A DNA stretch of 64,000 bases from Euzebya pacifica (GTDB lineage Bacteria > Actinomycetota > Nitriliruptoria > Euzebyales > Euzebyaceae): NCBI RefSeq assembly GCF_003344865.1, contig NZ_CP031166.1:62001-126000 (forward strand), read 5' to 3'. Under the pieces are notes generated by a model that saw nothing but the letters and a program-made list of their open reading frames with translations, was not told the DNA's origin and made no database searches. This document shows, one piece after another, positions 51,214 through 60,815 of the stretch. The stretch's first letter is position 1; every line of letters begins with the position of its first letter. A program made the translations under genes and the position numbers.

Positions 51214-53922
51214 GTGACAGTAGTGGGTCCCGGGGCGGGTGTGTCGCAGGCATCGTCCAAGGTTCGGGGCGTGACCAGTGCAGGATCGCCCCCTCTGGTA
51301 TGGGGCAAGTGGCCGAGGAGTGGCCCGCCGTACCCGTTGATGGCGCATCTGGTCGACACGGCGGCGGTCGCCTCGGCCCTGGTGGACAGGTGGGTGCCGT
51401 CGCGGTTGTTGGACGATCCGACTCGTGAGGCGGTGGTGGCCGCTGCCGGACTGCATGACTTGGGCAAGGCCGGGCCGGTGTTCCAAGGCCAGTTGATGGC
51501 CCGGCGACGCGACAGTCGGTTCGCGGATCATCTCGCCGGTCTGTCCACAGCTGGCCTGGGGTGTCCCGGCCCGGTGCTGTCCGGGGTGAGGCTGGCGGCG
51601 GGGGAGGAGCAGGCCCTGTTGCGCCGCCACGAGGTGCTGTCGGCGGCCATCCTTGCGGGTCGGGTCGAAGATGCCGGGGCGGAAGGTCTTGCGGCGTTGG
51701 TCGCCGGTCACCACGGGTGTTGGCGACTGCCGTTCGATGACTACGGTGCTGTGCCGGTGGCGTTGGAGGCCGTCCGGTCCGATCCGGGCTGGTCGGCGTG
51801 GCATCGCGATGCGATCGCGGTCATCGAGGGTCTGGTTGGTGGCGCGGGGACGTCGGCGGTTGATCCGGTGGTGGTGCCGGTGGCCGCAGGGGTGGTGGTC
51901 GTCGCTGACTGGCTCGCATCCCATCTGGCGGATGTGGACCCTTCCGGGGTTGAGGGTGCGGATGGGGATTGGGAGGTCTGGTTCGAGCGGCGGGTCGGTG
52001 ACGCCCACAGGTTGGTTGAGGACCTCCTCGGGGTGCCGGTCCGGCCTGCGGGGTCGGTGGAGGACATCTTGGGTGTGCCGTCGTTGCGGCCGGTCCAACA
52101 AGCCGTGTCCGCGTCGACGGCACGGGGCTTGCGGCTCGTGATGGCACCGACCGGTGAGGGCAAGACCGAGGCGGCGTTCGGCCGTTGGCTGGCCCATCAC
52201 GCCGGGGCGGGCAGCGGACTGCTGTTCGCACTCCCGACGATGGCCACGACCGACGCCATGCTCGAACGGGTGCGTCCCCTGTTCGCCGACACCGACGCGA
52301 GGGGCGCGTTGGCGCACGGCCGGTCGATCCTCAACGGCTTCAACCGGCCAGCCGGCCCACTCCACGGGTCCGTTCACAACGGGCCTGGCGGGTTGTCGCC
52401 GTCGTGGTGGTTCAACGGGCGGGGACGTCAGGTCCTGGCGCCCGTGACCGTCTGCACCGTCGATCAGGTGCTGCTGTCGGTGCTGGCGCACCGGCACAAC
52501 TTCGTCCGACTCCTCGGGGTGTTCTCGAAGATGGTCGTGGTCGATGAGGTCCACACCTTCGACCCGTACATGTCCGGACTGTTGGAGCGTTTCCTGCGCT
52601 GGGCAGGACGGTTCGGTGTCGACGTTGTCCTGATGTCGGCAACCCTGCCCGCGGAACGCCAGCGGACCTATGTCGAGGCCTATGCGGACGGTCCGGCAGG
52701 GTTGCCCGCAGCCGTCTATCCGTCGGTCGTGACGTGCACGGGCGGGGTTGTGGACGTGAGCCCGGTGGCCATGTCCAGGCCCGCCCGCACCGTGGTGATC
52801 GACCGGATGTCATTCGGCGGGCCGGATGACATCGCCCGGTACGTCGCCGGCGTCGTCGCCGCCCATCCCGACGCCAAGGTCGGGGTGATCCTCAACACGG
52901 TCGGCCGGGTGCAGCAGGTCGCTACGGCGCTGCACGCGCTCCTCGGGTGCTCCGGCACCCATGCGGATGGGCGCTGCGGGACCCTGTGGACCGCCCACTC
53001 GAGGTTCCCCGCCGCGGTGAGGTCACGCCAGACCGCAGCCATGCTCGGCGAGTTCGGGCCGGACTCGACCACCGGCGCGGCGGTACTTGTGGCGACACAG
53101 GTCGTGGAGATGAGCCTGGACATCGACTTGGATCTGCTCATCACCGACCTGTGCCCCGCCCCTTCACTGGTGCAACGCATCGGCCGGCTGCACCGCCACA
53201 CCCACGACCCGGCCGTCCGACGGCGGCCCGGAGGGATGCGCCACCCCCGCGTGGTTCTGGTGACCCCCGACCCGTGGCCGGACGGGCCGGCCGGATGGCT
53301 GCCCTACCCGGCCCCCGTCATCGGGGCCACTTGGGAACACGGGCTGGGCGGCGGGGCGGTGAACGAACTGGTGGTGCCCAATGACGTCCAGGCGTTCGTG
53401 GACCGGTCCCACCTGCCGGTCACCGCCCTGTACGGACCTGAAGGAGAAGGCCTCGCCGACGAGCTTGTCACCCACCTGCTCGGCGAGTCCGCCAAGGCCC
53501 AGCGGGCCGGTCGGGCCGCCATCCCCACCCCCGAGGCAATGACGTCACGCACCGCTGCCGCGCTCGAGAAGTTCGCCAACGCCGAGGTGGACGGGTTGCG
53601 GCTGTCCACCAGATGGGACGACACCCCCACGGCGCTGGTCCTTCTGCACAACCCCGACGGACCGCCAGGGGCATCGACTAACGGCGTGTGGGGCGGGCCC
53701 ATCCCGTCGGCCCCCGGCTACGACGAGCAGGCGGAACTGCTCGGCTGCACCGTCACCATCAGTGGCCGGCAGGCCTTCGATGTCACACCCCGTGATGACA
53801 TTGGGCGGCCGTCGCCGGGCCGTTGGGACGGGACGTTGCTGCACGACGTCGTCCCCCTCCCCCTCCCCTCGCCGGATTGGGACCCCGACCCGCTGACCGG
53901 ACTGACCCGCAGGGACCAATGA
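51214..53922 (+). CDS. cas3: CRISPR-associated helicase-nuclease Cas3 (type I-E)
   Basis: Nicks and degrades DNA bound by Cascade. The 902-aa protein has an N-terminal HD nuclease (MAHLVDTAAVA, AAGLHDLGKAGPVFQ with His-Asp, later ALVAGHHGCW), then a superfamily 2 helicase: MAPTGEGKTEAA (Walker A), MVVVDEVHTFDPYM (DEVH box), VLMSATLP, and LVQRIGRLHRHTHD (motif VI). GTG 51214 gives the longest start; GTG 51268 is possible. Complete, all catalytic residues visible. First gene of a compact operon. Confidence 0.95.
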   Translation: MTVVGPGAGVSQASSKVRGVTSAGSPPLVWGKWPRSGPPYPLMAHLVDTAAVASALVDRWVPSRLLDDPTREAVVAAAGLHDLGKAGPVFQGQLMARRRDSRFADHLAGLSTAGLGCPGPVLSGVRLAAGEEQALLRRHEVLSAAILAGRVEDAGAEGLAALVAGHHGCWRLPFDDYGAVPVALEAVRSDPGWSAWHRDAIAVIEGLVGGAGTSAVDPVVVPVAAGVVVVADWLASHLADVDPSGVEGADGDWEVWFERRVGDAHRLVEDLLGVPVRPAGSVEDILGVPSLRPVQQAVSASTARGLRLVMAPTGEGKTEAAFGRWLAHHAGAGSGLLFALPTMATTDAMLERVRPLFADTDARGALAHGRSILNGFNRPAGPLHGSVHNGPGGLSPSWWFNGRGRQVLAPVTVCTVDQVLLSVLAHRHNFVRLLGVFSKMVVVDEVHTFDPYMSGLLERFLRWAGRFGVDVVLMSATLPAERQRTYVEAYADGPAGLPAAVYPSVVTCTGGVVDVSPVAMSRPARTVVIDRMSFGGPDDIARYVAGVVAAHPDAKVGVILNTVGRVQQVATALHALLGCSGTHADGRCGTLWTAHSRFPAAVRSRQTAAMLGEFGPDSTTGAAVLVATQVVEMSLDIDLDLLITDLCPAPSLVQRIGRLHRHTHDPAVRRRPGGMRHPRVVLVTPDPWPDGPAGWLPYPAPVIGATWEHGLGGGAVNELVVPNDVQAFVDRSHLPVTALYGPEGEGLADELVTHLLGESAKAQRAGRAAIPTPEAMTSRTAAALEKFANAEVDGLRLSTRWDDTPTALVLLHNPDGPPGASTNGVWGGPIPSAPGYDEQAELLGCTVTISGRQAFDVTPRDDIGRPSPGRWDGTLLHDVVPLPLPSPDWDPDPLTGLTRRDQ

Positions 53923-55529
53923 GCACCACAACGACCACGAAACTGCATGACCGCATCGTCGGGCTGCTGCCGGCCACTCCCACCTACAACCTGACCGTCG
54001 AACGGTGGATCCCGGTGATCGGTCCGGACGGACCAGACACCGTCGGCCTCGCCGGCCTGCTCGACCGGGCACACCGTCTCGACCTCGATGATGCCGGGCA
54101 CGGGCCGCTGTGGCGCCACTCGATGGAACGACTGCTGATCGGCATCGGCCACCTGATCGCCCAGGCCGCCCCCGGCCACGACTGGGCCGCCGTCGCCAAT
54201 AGCGGACTCCCGCTGCCCGCCGACGGTGCCACCTCCGTGCTGGCCCGTCTGGCCGACCGGCTGTGGCTGCATCACCCGACCAGTCCGTTCCTGCAGCGAC
54301 TCGACGTGCTGTCCCACATGGACGACAAACCGGACAAGCCGATCGTCGAGGTCACCGATCCGTTCTGGGCGCTGCTGCCCGACGTGCCGTCGAAGTCGAA
54401 CTCGGCCTGGTTCAACCGTGCCGACCCCGACGCCAAGACCGGCCCGGCTGATGCGGCGAACGCCCTTCTGGTCCGTCACACCTGGGCCGTTCCCGGCAAC
54501 GAAACCAAGAACGGTGTGGGGAAGGCCCGGTCGGAGGGCGGCAGCGCAGGACAGGGAGCCAACGACCTGACCCACCTCACGATCGGCGGGCCCACCGTTG
54601 CCGCCACGATCGCCCGGAACCTCATCGGCGACTGGGTCGACCGGGGCCAACGTCTCTGGTTCGAGAACCCGGCCGGCGCAGTCGGTGTTCTCGCCGCCGA
54701 CGATCCCGACCCGCTGTGGCTGTACACCGCAACCACCGCATCGACCGTCCTCATCCCGATGTTCGGCGGCTACCGGGTCGTCCGGTCGCCGATGCCGGAA
54801 CCACCCGAGGTCGCCAAGCAACTCGGTACGACGCTGAAGGCCAACAACCCCCACACCGTCCGGTTCACCTCAGTGGACGGCAAGACCACACCGACCCTGC
54901 GGCTGCCCGTGCCGTCGTGCGGCAGCGACCTGCTCCGCCGGTACCACAGCCGACTCGCGGGCGGACGGCCCCTGACGCCGTCGGTGCTCGACCTGCGGGG
55001 ACTGCACGTCCGACCGGCCCGGCGGCCCATGGTCCGGGCACTCATCGTCATCGGTGCTGGCCAGGCAGCAGGCGCACGTGTGGGGGACGTTGCCGTCGCC
55101 GCATCCGAACTGGCCGACCTGACCCTGCCTGCGCCGGCCGCAGTCCGATTCGCAGAACTCGCCCGCATCATCTTCGGACCGTCACCATCGGTCCGGAGCC
55201 GGACGGCGACCGCGATCAGCACCGTCCGCGGCGCAGATGGCGAAGACGACCGCAAGCAGATCCGCGCATCGGTCGAACACGACCTCACCGTCGCCGCAGA
55301 CGCAGTCGTGTTCCGCCTGCTCTCCGCATGCCGACGCAACGCAGACGGGGACCTCCCCGACCGGATCCCGGTCCCCGACAGCCGCCTGCTGATCGACACC
55401 GCACTCGGCTGCTTCGACCGACACGTCGCACCCCTCACCCACCGGCCGGCCACGGCAGCCACCGCCGTCGTGCAACGACGCCGACTCGTCCGACATCTGA
55501 CCCGCCTGCTCTCCGAGGAGACCCCATGA
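53919..55529 (+). CDS. cse1: Cascade large subunit Cse1 (CasA/Cas8e)
   Basis: Recognises the PAM and recruits Cas3. The 536-aa product starts with a family-typical YNLTVERWIPVIGPDG and GLAGLLDRAHRLDLDDAGHG, and has the L1-type stretch ANALLVRHTWAVPGNETKNG and the C-terminal four-helix bundle (ALGCFDRHVAPL). ATG overlaps the cas3 stop (ATGA). Length and position fit Cse1 of actinobacterial I-E systems. Confidence 0.93.
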   Translation: MSTTTTTKLHDRIVGLLPATPTYNLTVERWIPVIGPDGPDTVGLAGLLDRAHRLDLDDAGHGPLWRHSMERLLIGIGHLIAQAAPGHDWAAVANSGLPLPADGATSVLARLADRLWLHHPTSPFLQRLDVLSHMDDKPDKPIVEVTDPFWALLPDVPSKSNSAWFNRADPDAKTGPADAANALLVRHTWAVPGNETKNGVGKARSEGGSAGQGANDLTHLTIGGPTVAATIARNLIGDWVDRGQRLWFENPAGAVGVLAADDPDPLWLYTATTASTVLIPMFGGYRVVRSPMPEPPEVAKQLGTTLKANNPHTVRFTSVDGKTTPTLRLPVPSCGSDLLRRYHSRLAGGRPLTPSVLDLRGLHVRPARRPMVRALIVIGAGQAAGARVGDVAVAASELADLTLPAPAAVRFAELARIIFGPSPSVRSRTATAISTVRGADGEDDRKQIRASVEHDLTVAADAVVFRLLSACRRNADGDLPDRIPVPDSRLLIDTALGCFDRHVAPLTHRPATAATAVVQRRRLVRHLTRLLSEETP

Positions 55530-56119
55530 CCGACACCGCCAGACCTCCCCGGACGGTCGATGCCTTGATCGCCCTGCGGGCGGACACCGGTGCGCGCACC
55601 GCGATGCGTCGCGGACTGTCCCAGGCCACCGAGCACTACGCCTACCCCTACCTCGCCCACCGATGGCAGGGGCGACCGTGGGCACGGACCCCCACCCTGC
55701 GGATCGCCGGACTGATCGCTGTCACCAGCCTGGCCGACGAACCCGCCGGCGACCGGATCGGCACGACACTCCGCCGCGTCGCGCTCGCCGACCGGCCCGC
55801 ACCCGGCGACGCCACCGACCGGGCGTTGGACCGCATCGGCAAACGGCTGCTGTGGGCCCAGACCGGCGACCTCGCCAAGTTCCACCAGGTCCTCACCGGC
55901 CTCCTGCCCAACGCCCCGCTCGGACGCATCGACTGGCAGGAACTGCACGACACCTACCTCCGATGGGGCCACCCCCACCCCGACGCCCGACGCCGCATCC
56001 GACTGCGGGTCATCGAGGACTTCTACAGCCCCGTCCCCAGAGCCGAACGCGAACCAGACCCGGGCCCCGCCGACGAGAACGCAGACGCCCCGAAGCCCAC
56101 CCAGCCCACCCTGATCTGA
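55526..56119 (+). CDS. cse2: Cascade small subunit Cse2 (CasB)
   Basis: A 197-aa helical protein between cse1 and cas7, with RTAMRRGLSQATEHYAYPYL and LRWGHPHPDARRRIRLRVIE as in Cse2, which stabilises crRNA and the R-loop as a dimer. ATG overlaps the cse1 stop. The acidic Pro-rich C-terminal tail is longer than usual. Confidence 0.9.
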   Translation: MTDTARPPRTVDALIALRADTGARTAMRRGLSQATEHYAYPYLAHRWQGRPWARTPTLRIAGLIAVTSLADEPAGDRIGTTLRRVALADRPAPGDATDRALDRIGKRLLWAQTGDLAKFHQVLTGLLPNAPLGRIDWQELHDTYLRWGHPHPDARRRIRLRVIEDFYSPVPRAEREPDPGPADENADAPKPTQPTLI

Positions 56120-56133
56120 CAAGGAACCCGCAC

Positions 56134-57255
56134 ATGATCCGCTACGCCAACTTCCACATCCTCCACCCACTCGCGTTCTCCAACCCCAACCGCGACGACA
56201 CCGGCGCACCCAAGACCACCACCTACGGCGGCACCGTCCGCGGCCGCATGTCCTCACAATCCCAGAAGCGCGCCGCACGCACCGCCTTCGAGGGCCAGAC
56301 CACCGCTGACCGCACCCACCGGTCCAAGTACGCCGCCGACCGACTCCTCGACACCACCACCACCCTCCTGGCCGCCAACGGCACCACCCTCACCCCCGAC
56401 CAGACCGAAAAGCTCCACAAGTCGGTCCGCACCGAGATCGGCAAGCTCACCGGCAAGGCAGACGACGCCAAAGCCACTCTCGTCTGGCTCGCCGAGGCCG
56501 AGCTCAACGGCCTCGCCGCCAAGCTCGCCGTCAAGGCCGGCGCGGAGATGACCAAGGACGACATCGACGCCGCCCTGTCCACCACCACCGACTCACTGAC
56601 CATCGCTGCATTCGGCCGTATGTTCGCCAGCCGGGCCGACCTCGCCATCGAAGCCGCAGCACAGGTCGGCCACGCCTTCACCACGCACGCCCAGGCCAAC
56701 GACCTCGACTATCTCACCGCCTTCGACGACCTCCAGGCCTCCTATGACACCCCCGACGACGACGGCAACGTCAAGGGCGCCGGAGCCGGACACCTCGACG
56801 TCAACGAGTTCCACTCCGGGGTGTTCTACCGGTACTTCAACCTCAACCGTGACGACCTCACCGACAACTGGCGGCCCCTCACCAACCAGGGCGCGCCCGG
56901 CACCACCGAACGGCTCGAGGCGTTCCTGCGGGAGATGACCATCCAACTCCCCACCGGCCGGGACGCCACCGCCGCCCACCAGACCCCACCCGCCTACGTC
57001 ATGGTGACCTTCACCGAACGCGCCGCCACCCTCGCCCCCGCCTTTGAGACCCCCGTGGCAGGCGGCGCCAACGACGGCTACCTGCCCGGCTCCATCGCCG
57101 CCCTCACCGGCTACGCCGACGCCATCGCCCGCATCTACGGGCCCGACCACCGAATCGTAGTCAACCTCACCGACCCCGACGCCCAGACGACCCTCGCCGA
57201 CCTCACCGGCGCCGTCGCCAACTGGGTTGTCAGCGGCACCCTCTCCACCCCGTGA
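56134..57255 (+). CDS. cas7: Cascade backbone subunit Cas7 (Cse4/CasC)
   Basis: Six copies form the crRNA-binding backbone. The 373-aa protein has the family start IRYANFHILHPLAFSNPNRD, the diagnostic GGTVRGRMSSQSQKRAARTA, VNEFHSGVFYRYFNLNRDDL in the middle and NDGYLPGSIAALTGYADAI near the end. ATG 56134 has AAGGAACCC upstream. Complete. Confidence 0.95.
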   Translation: MIRYANFHILHPLAFSNPNRDDTGAPKTTTYGGTVRGRMSSQSQKRAARTAFEGQTTADRTHRSKYAADRLLDTTTTLLAANGTTLTPDQTEKLHKSVRTEIGKLTGKADDAKATLVWLAEAELNGLAAKLAVKAGAEMTKDDIDAALSTTTDSLTIAAFGRMFASRADLAIEAAAQVGHAFTTHAQANDLDYLTAFDDLQASYDTPDDDGNVKGAGAGHLDVNEFHSGVFYRYFNLNRDDLTDNWRPLTNQGAPGTTERLEAFLREMTIQLPTGRDATAAHQTPPAYVMVTFTERAATLAPAFETPVAGGANDGYLPGSIAALTGYADAIARIYGPDHRIVVNLTDPDAQTTLADLTGAVANWVVSGTLSTP

Positions 57256-58007
57256 CCACCATCCTGCTGCGCCTCGCCGCACCCCTCATGGCATTCGGCA
57301 CCACCAGCCGATTCGACAACCGCGCCACCGACGCCGACCCGTCCCTCTCCGCAGTCCACGGACTGCTCACCGCAGCCGCCGGCATCACACGCGACCAGCC
57401 GAGACCCGACTGGATCACCCACGCGCTACCGGCCATCCGCGTCGACCGTGACGGCCACACCCTCCCCGACTACCAGACCGTCAACCAGCCGCCGCTACGC
57501 CGCTACCGCGAACTGTCGGACCACGACCTCCGCAAGGTCTACACAGTCGCTATGCCCGATGGCAGTCGGAAGCCGAACTCAACAAAGACCAAGCAACCGG
57601 CCACGGTGCAGTCCCGCCGGGGCTATCTGACCGACGCCACCTTCCTCATCACCCTGCCCGACCCCACCGGCAACCTCAACGAAGCCCTCGCCCGGCCAAG
57701 GTTCCACCTGTACGCCGGCCGCAAGGGCTGCCCGGTCACCGAACCATTCCTGCTCGGCACCACCACCGACGACCCGGTCGCCGCACTCACCACCACACCC
57801 ACCCCGCGCACGGGACCCGACGACACCGGCGAACGCCGAGCCGTCCTCTTCGCCAACCCCGCGGACAACAGCCGTCACGAGGACCGCAACGACCTTCCAT
57901 CCGGCGGTCGCCGCCACCGCACCGCACGCCGATGGCACACCACCGTCACCGCACCCCTCACCGACAACTGGTTCACCACCATCACCCACATCAAGGCGGC
58001 CGCATGA
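57252..58007 (+). CDS. cas5: Cascade subunit Cas5 (CasD)
   Basis: Binds the 5' handle of the crRNA. The 251-aa product begins TILLRLAAPLMAFGTTSRFD (the usual LxLxAPLQxWG-type start), then ATDADPSLSAVHGLLTAAAG and FHLYAGRKGCPVTEPFLLG, all hallmarks of Cas5e. GTG overlaps the cas7 stop (GTGA). Confidence 0.94.
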   Translation: MTTILLRLAAPLMAFGTTSRFDNRATDADPSLSAVHGLLTAAAGITRDQPRPDWITHALPAIRVDRDGHTLPDYQTVNQPPLRRYRELSDHDLRKVYTVAMPDGSRKPNSTKTKQPATVQSRRGYLTDATFLITLPDPTGNLNEALARPRFHLYAGRKGCPVTEPFLLGTTTDDPVAALTTTPTPRTGPDDTGERRAVLFANPADNSRHEDRNDLPSGGRRHRTARRWHTTVTAPLTDNWFTTITHIKAAA

Positions 58008-58621
58008 CCCACCTCACCACCACCCCCATGACCCACCCCGCCTTCGCCCAGGCCCGATGGCACGACGCCCGCTGGACCCACAAGGCCGTCATGGGCCTGT
58101 TCCCCACCCCACTGCCCGACAACGGCACCGGACCGCGCGCCACCAGCCGGATCCTGTACCGCACCGAACCTGACGTCGCCGGCGGCCGGATCCTCATCCA
58201 ATCCGACATCCCACCCGTGGTCGACGGTGTCCGCACCCGACCCATGGACGACGTCTTCGTCCGCTACCGGCCCGGCGGAACTGTGGCGCTGCTCCTGCAC
58301 GCCAACACCGTCCGCACCATCAACCGCACCCGCGACGACGGCAACGTCCGGACCCACCGGGCCCGCGTCCCCGACACACTCCTCAACGGTTGGCTCAAAG
58401 ACCGCCTCGAAGGCGCCGCGACCCTCCACGGTCACATCGACACCTCACCACTCGAACGGGCCCTCGGCCCCCGCCGACGAGGCCGACAGCAGATCATCAC
58501 CATCTACCGGGCAACCGCCACCATCACAAACCCCACCCGACTCATCGACCTCTGCACCGCCGGCATCGGCCGCAACAAGGCCTACGGCTGCGGTCTCCTC
58601 ACCGCACTCCCCACCAACTGA
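58004..58621 (+). CDS. cas6e: crRNA-processing endonuclease Cas6e (CasE)
   Basis: Cuts pre-crRNA within repeats. The 205-aa protein has DARWTHKAVMGLFPTPLPDN near the N-terminus (HKAVMGLFP is family-typical; the His is the likely catalytic residue) and the C-terminal Gly-rich loop GIGRNKAYGCGLLTA that packs on the repeat hairpin. ATG overlaps the cas5 stop; the stop overlaps cas1 (TGATG). Confidence 0.94.
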   Translation: MTHLTTTPMTHPAFAQARWHDARWTHKAVMGLFPTPLPDNGTGPRATSRILYRTEPDVAGGRILIQSDIPPVVDGVRTRPMDDVFVRYRPGGTVALLLHANTVRTINRTRDDGNVRTHRARVPDTLLNGWLKDRLEGAATLHGHIDTSPLERALGPRRRGRQQIITIYRATATITNPTRLIDLCTAGIGRNKAYGCGLLTALPTN

Positions 58622-59601
58622 TGGGCTATTCGCCAGAAGCCCAGACACTCCGCCAACCCAGGATCGTCGACCTGCCACGTTCAGGCGACCGGATCAGCCA
58701 CCTTCATCTGGACCGGGCCAAGGTCTTCCAAGACGAAACCGGTGTCGCCGCCACCCTCGACACCGGCGACACCGTCCGCATACCCGCAGGAAGCCTCGCC
58801 GTCCTCATGCTCGGACAGGGCTGTTCCATCACCACCCCCGCCCAGGCGACCCTCCACCGCGCCGGTTGCAACATCATGCTCTCAGGGGCCGACGGCACCA
58901 CCGCCATCACCACTGCAAGGCCCCTAACCGGCCGCGCGAAATGGGCGGAAGCCCAAGCGCGCATGTGGACCGCACCGAACGGCCGCGCCGACGCGGCCCG
59001 GATCCTGTACTCCCACCAGTTCCCCGACCTCGACTGGCCTGCCACAGCCACCATCCAACGGATGCGCGGCCTCGAAGGCCACCAGGTCAAACTCCTCTAC
59101 AAGCAGCACGCCGCACGCACCAAGCATCGCAACTGGCGACGCGACACCAATGGTGAGGACCAACCAAACCGTCTGCTCAACCTCGCCAACGCCATCCTCT
59201 ACGCCTCCGCGACCGCAGCCGTCACCGCACTCGGTCTCAACCCTGCCCTGGGCATCATCCACCAAGGGGCCGTCGGCGCACTCCTGTTCGACCTCGCCGA
59301 CATCCACAAGGCCACCGCATCCATCCCGCTGGCATTCGACTGCTCCCGCGATGACGACCCCGCCTTCCACCTCCGCCGACGAATGCGCGCCTACCTCCAC
59401 CGAAACCGGGTCCTCGCACAGCACCTGCGGGTACTCGATGAGATCCTCACACCACACCTGGACGCCACCGACGATGTCCTCCTCGACGAACACGGAGTTG
59501 TGGCCGGACACACAAACCACGCCCCGGACGCCGACCCCATAGATACCCGCCCACCCCCACCCGACATGGAGCAACTCCGCCAGGCAGTCGAGGACTACTG
59601 A
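58621..59601 (+). CDS. cas1: CRISPR integrase Cas1 (type I-E)
   Basis: Inserts new spacers together with Cas2. The 326-aa protein has the metal-binding residues in order: Glu in MRGLEGHQVKLLYKQH, His in GIIHQGAVGALLFDLADIHK and Asp in the same stretch. The N-terminal beta domain (IPAGSLAVLMLGQGCSITTP) and the Pro-rich tail are typical of I-E Cas1. Complete and apparently active. Confidence 0.95.
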   Translation: MGYSPEAQTLRQPRIVDLPRSGDRISHLHLDRAKVFQDETGVAATLDTGDTVRIPAGSLAVLMLGQGCSITTPAQATLHRAGCNIMLSGADGTTAITTARPLTGRAKWAEAQARMWTAPNGRADAARILYSHQFPDLDWPATATIQRMRGLEGHQVKLLYKQHAARTKHRNWRRDTNGEDQPNRLLNLANAILYASATAAVTALGLNPALGIIHQGAVGALLFDLADIHKATASIPLAFDCSRDDDPAFHLRRRMRAYLHRNRVLAQHLRVLDEILTPHLDATDDVLLDEHGVVAGHTNHAPDADPIDTRPPPPDMEQLRQAVEDY

Positions 59602-59882
59602 TGCAGGCCGTCCTGCACGCAACCGCCATACCCGACCACCTCCGCGGGTACGTCTCCCGACTGCTCCAAGAAGTCCACACCGGCCTGTACATCGGCATCG
59701 TCACTCCCAAGGTTGCCGACGGCCTATGGGACGCCGTCACCACCTACGCCAAGGAAGGAACTGCGACTCTCATCACCACAACCAACGCCAACGAGTTCGG
59801 CTTCGACGTCCGACTCCACAACAGCAGCACGCACCGCATGACCGACTTCGACGGACTCCAACTTCCGACAGAGCGCTCTTGA
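59601..59882 (+). CDS. cas2: CRISPR adaptation protein Cas2 (type I-E)
   Basis: A 93-aa protein starting QAVLHATAIPDHLRGYVSRL with GLYIGIVTPKVADGLWDAVT, as in Cas2e, which bridges two Cas1 dimers. ATG overlaps the cas1 stop by one base. The gene ends inside the region that becomes the leader of the right array, only 18 bp from the first repeat. Confidence 0.93.
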   Translation: MQAVLHATAIPDHLRGYVSRLLQEVHTGLYIGIVTPKVADGLWDAVTTYAKEGTATLITTTNANEFGFDVRLHNSSTHRMTDFDGLQLPTERS

Positions 59883-59900
59883 AACCGCAGGTCAGGAAGT
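59878..59900 (+). promoter_or_regulatory. Leader end of the right CRISPR array
   Basis: CTTGAAA then CCGCAGGTCAGGAAGT directly before repeat 1, overlapping the end of cas2. Both blocks also flank the left array in the opposite orientation. The leader promoter must therefore lie inside cas2. Confidence 0.7.
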
Positions 59901-60722
59901 CTTCTCCCCGCGCAGGCGGGGGTGATCCTGCGGGCATGAGGCCGGTTGTTGGGTTGGACTTCTTCTCCCCGCGCAGGCGGGGGTGATCCCAGTGCCTCCT
60001 CAACGAGGGAGGTCAGCTGGTCCTTCTCCCCGCGCAGGCGGGGGTGATCCCTTCCTGGCCGTCACCCAAACGGTCGCATCCGTCTTCTCCCCGCGCAGGC
60101 GGGGGTGATCCCGGCCGCCAGCCGGCGCTGACCGGATGCCGTTTCTTCTCCCCGCGCAGGCGGGGGTGATCCCCCGTCTGGCCTGCCCCGTTCCCGAGGT
60201 CCGCCCTTCTCCCCGCGCAGGCGGGGGTGATCCCTTGCCGGTCCACCCGGATTTCGCCGGCGGCCACTTCTCCCCGCGCAGGCGGGGGTGATCCTGGCCA
60301 GTTCTTCGCCGGCGCCATCTGGGGTGGCTTCTCCCCGCGCAGGCGGGGGTGATCCCTTAGTCCCGTTTTTTGGGTGGGGGCTGTTGGGCTTCTCCCCGCG
60401 CAGGCGGGGGTGATCCCTCAACCCACTCCGGCAGGTAGTCGCCGCGAGGTTTCTCCCCGCGCAGGCGGGGGTGATCCCGGGAGGTCGACCCGGCCCTCGG
60501 GGCATGGCCGCTTCTCCCCGCGCAGGCGGGGGTGATCCCTGGATCCTGCGCGGATCGCCGGGCACTCCCTTCTTCTCCCCGCGCAGGCGGGGGTGATCCC
60601 CTCGGCGACGCCGGCCTTGTGGAGACCCATCTCTTCTCCCCGCGCAGGCGGGGGTGATCCCCTGCCCGCGTGCGCCTCTCAGGGGAAGTGGCGCTTCTCC
60701 CCGCGCAGGCGGGGGTGATCCC
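59901..60722 (+). CRISPR. Right CRISPR array, 14 repeats of 29 nt, 13 spacers of 32 nt
   Basis: Repeats start at 59901 and recur every 61 bp to 60694. The repeat is CTTCTCCCCGCGCAGG followed by CGGGGGTGATCCC, with an inner CCCCGCGCAGGCGGGG hairpin of the I-E type. Variants: repeats 1 and 7 end in T; repeat 10 begins with T. The last repeat is intact and is followed by a gene remnant. Regular spacing and little repeat decay indicate an active array. Spacer 10 (60479-60510) is related to the neighbouring gene at 60816. Confidence 0.97.
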
Positions 60723-60779
60723 ACGGCCGCAGGTGCCGTCGTGCCGCCCTCCGCAGTCACCACCGACCCGATGGGCTGA
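60723..60779 (+). pseudogene. Tail remnant homologous to the end of the 50015-51004 gene
   Basis: Directly after the last repeat, 18 codons and a stop read TAAGAVVPPSAVTTDPMG, matching VGSVVPAAAVTADPMG at the end of the gene at the other edge of the island. DNA identity is high only over the last 20 or so bases. The body of the gene is missing, so the CRISPR-Cas island has replaced it or recombined between paralogues. Confidence 0.7.
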
Positions 60780-60815
60780 CCGACCCCGGGCGGGTCGTGC
60801 CGGAATGGCTTGGGC

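Noticed and set aside
51087-59961. Shared 12-mer GCATGAGGCCGG between left spacer 2 and right spacer 1
   Set aside because: Position within the spacer differs and the 12-mer is short and GC-rich; likely chance, though overlapping protospacers in one target are possible.
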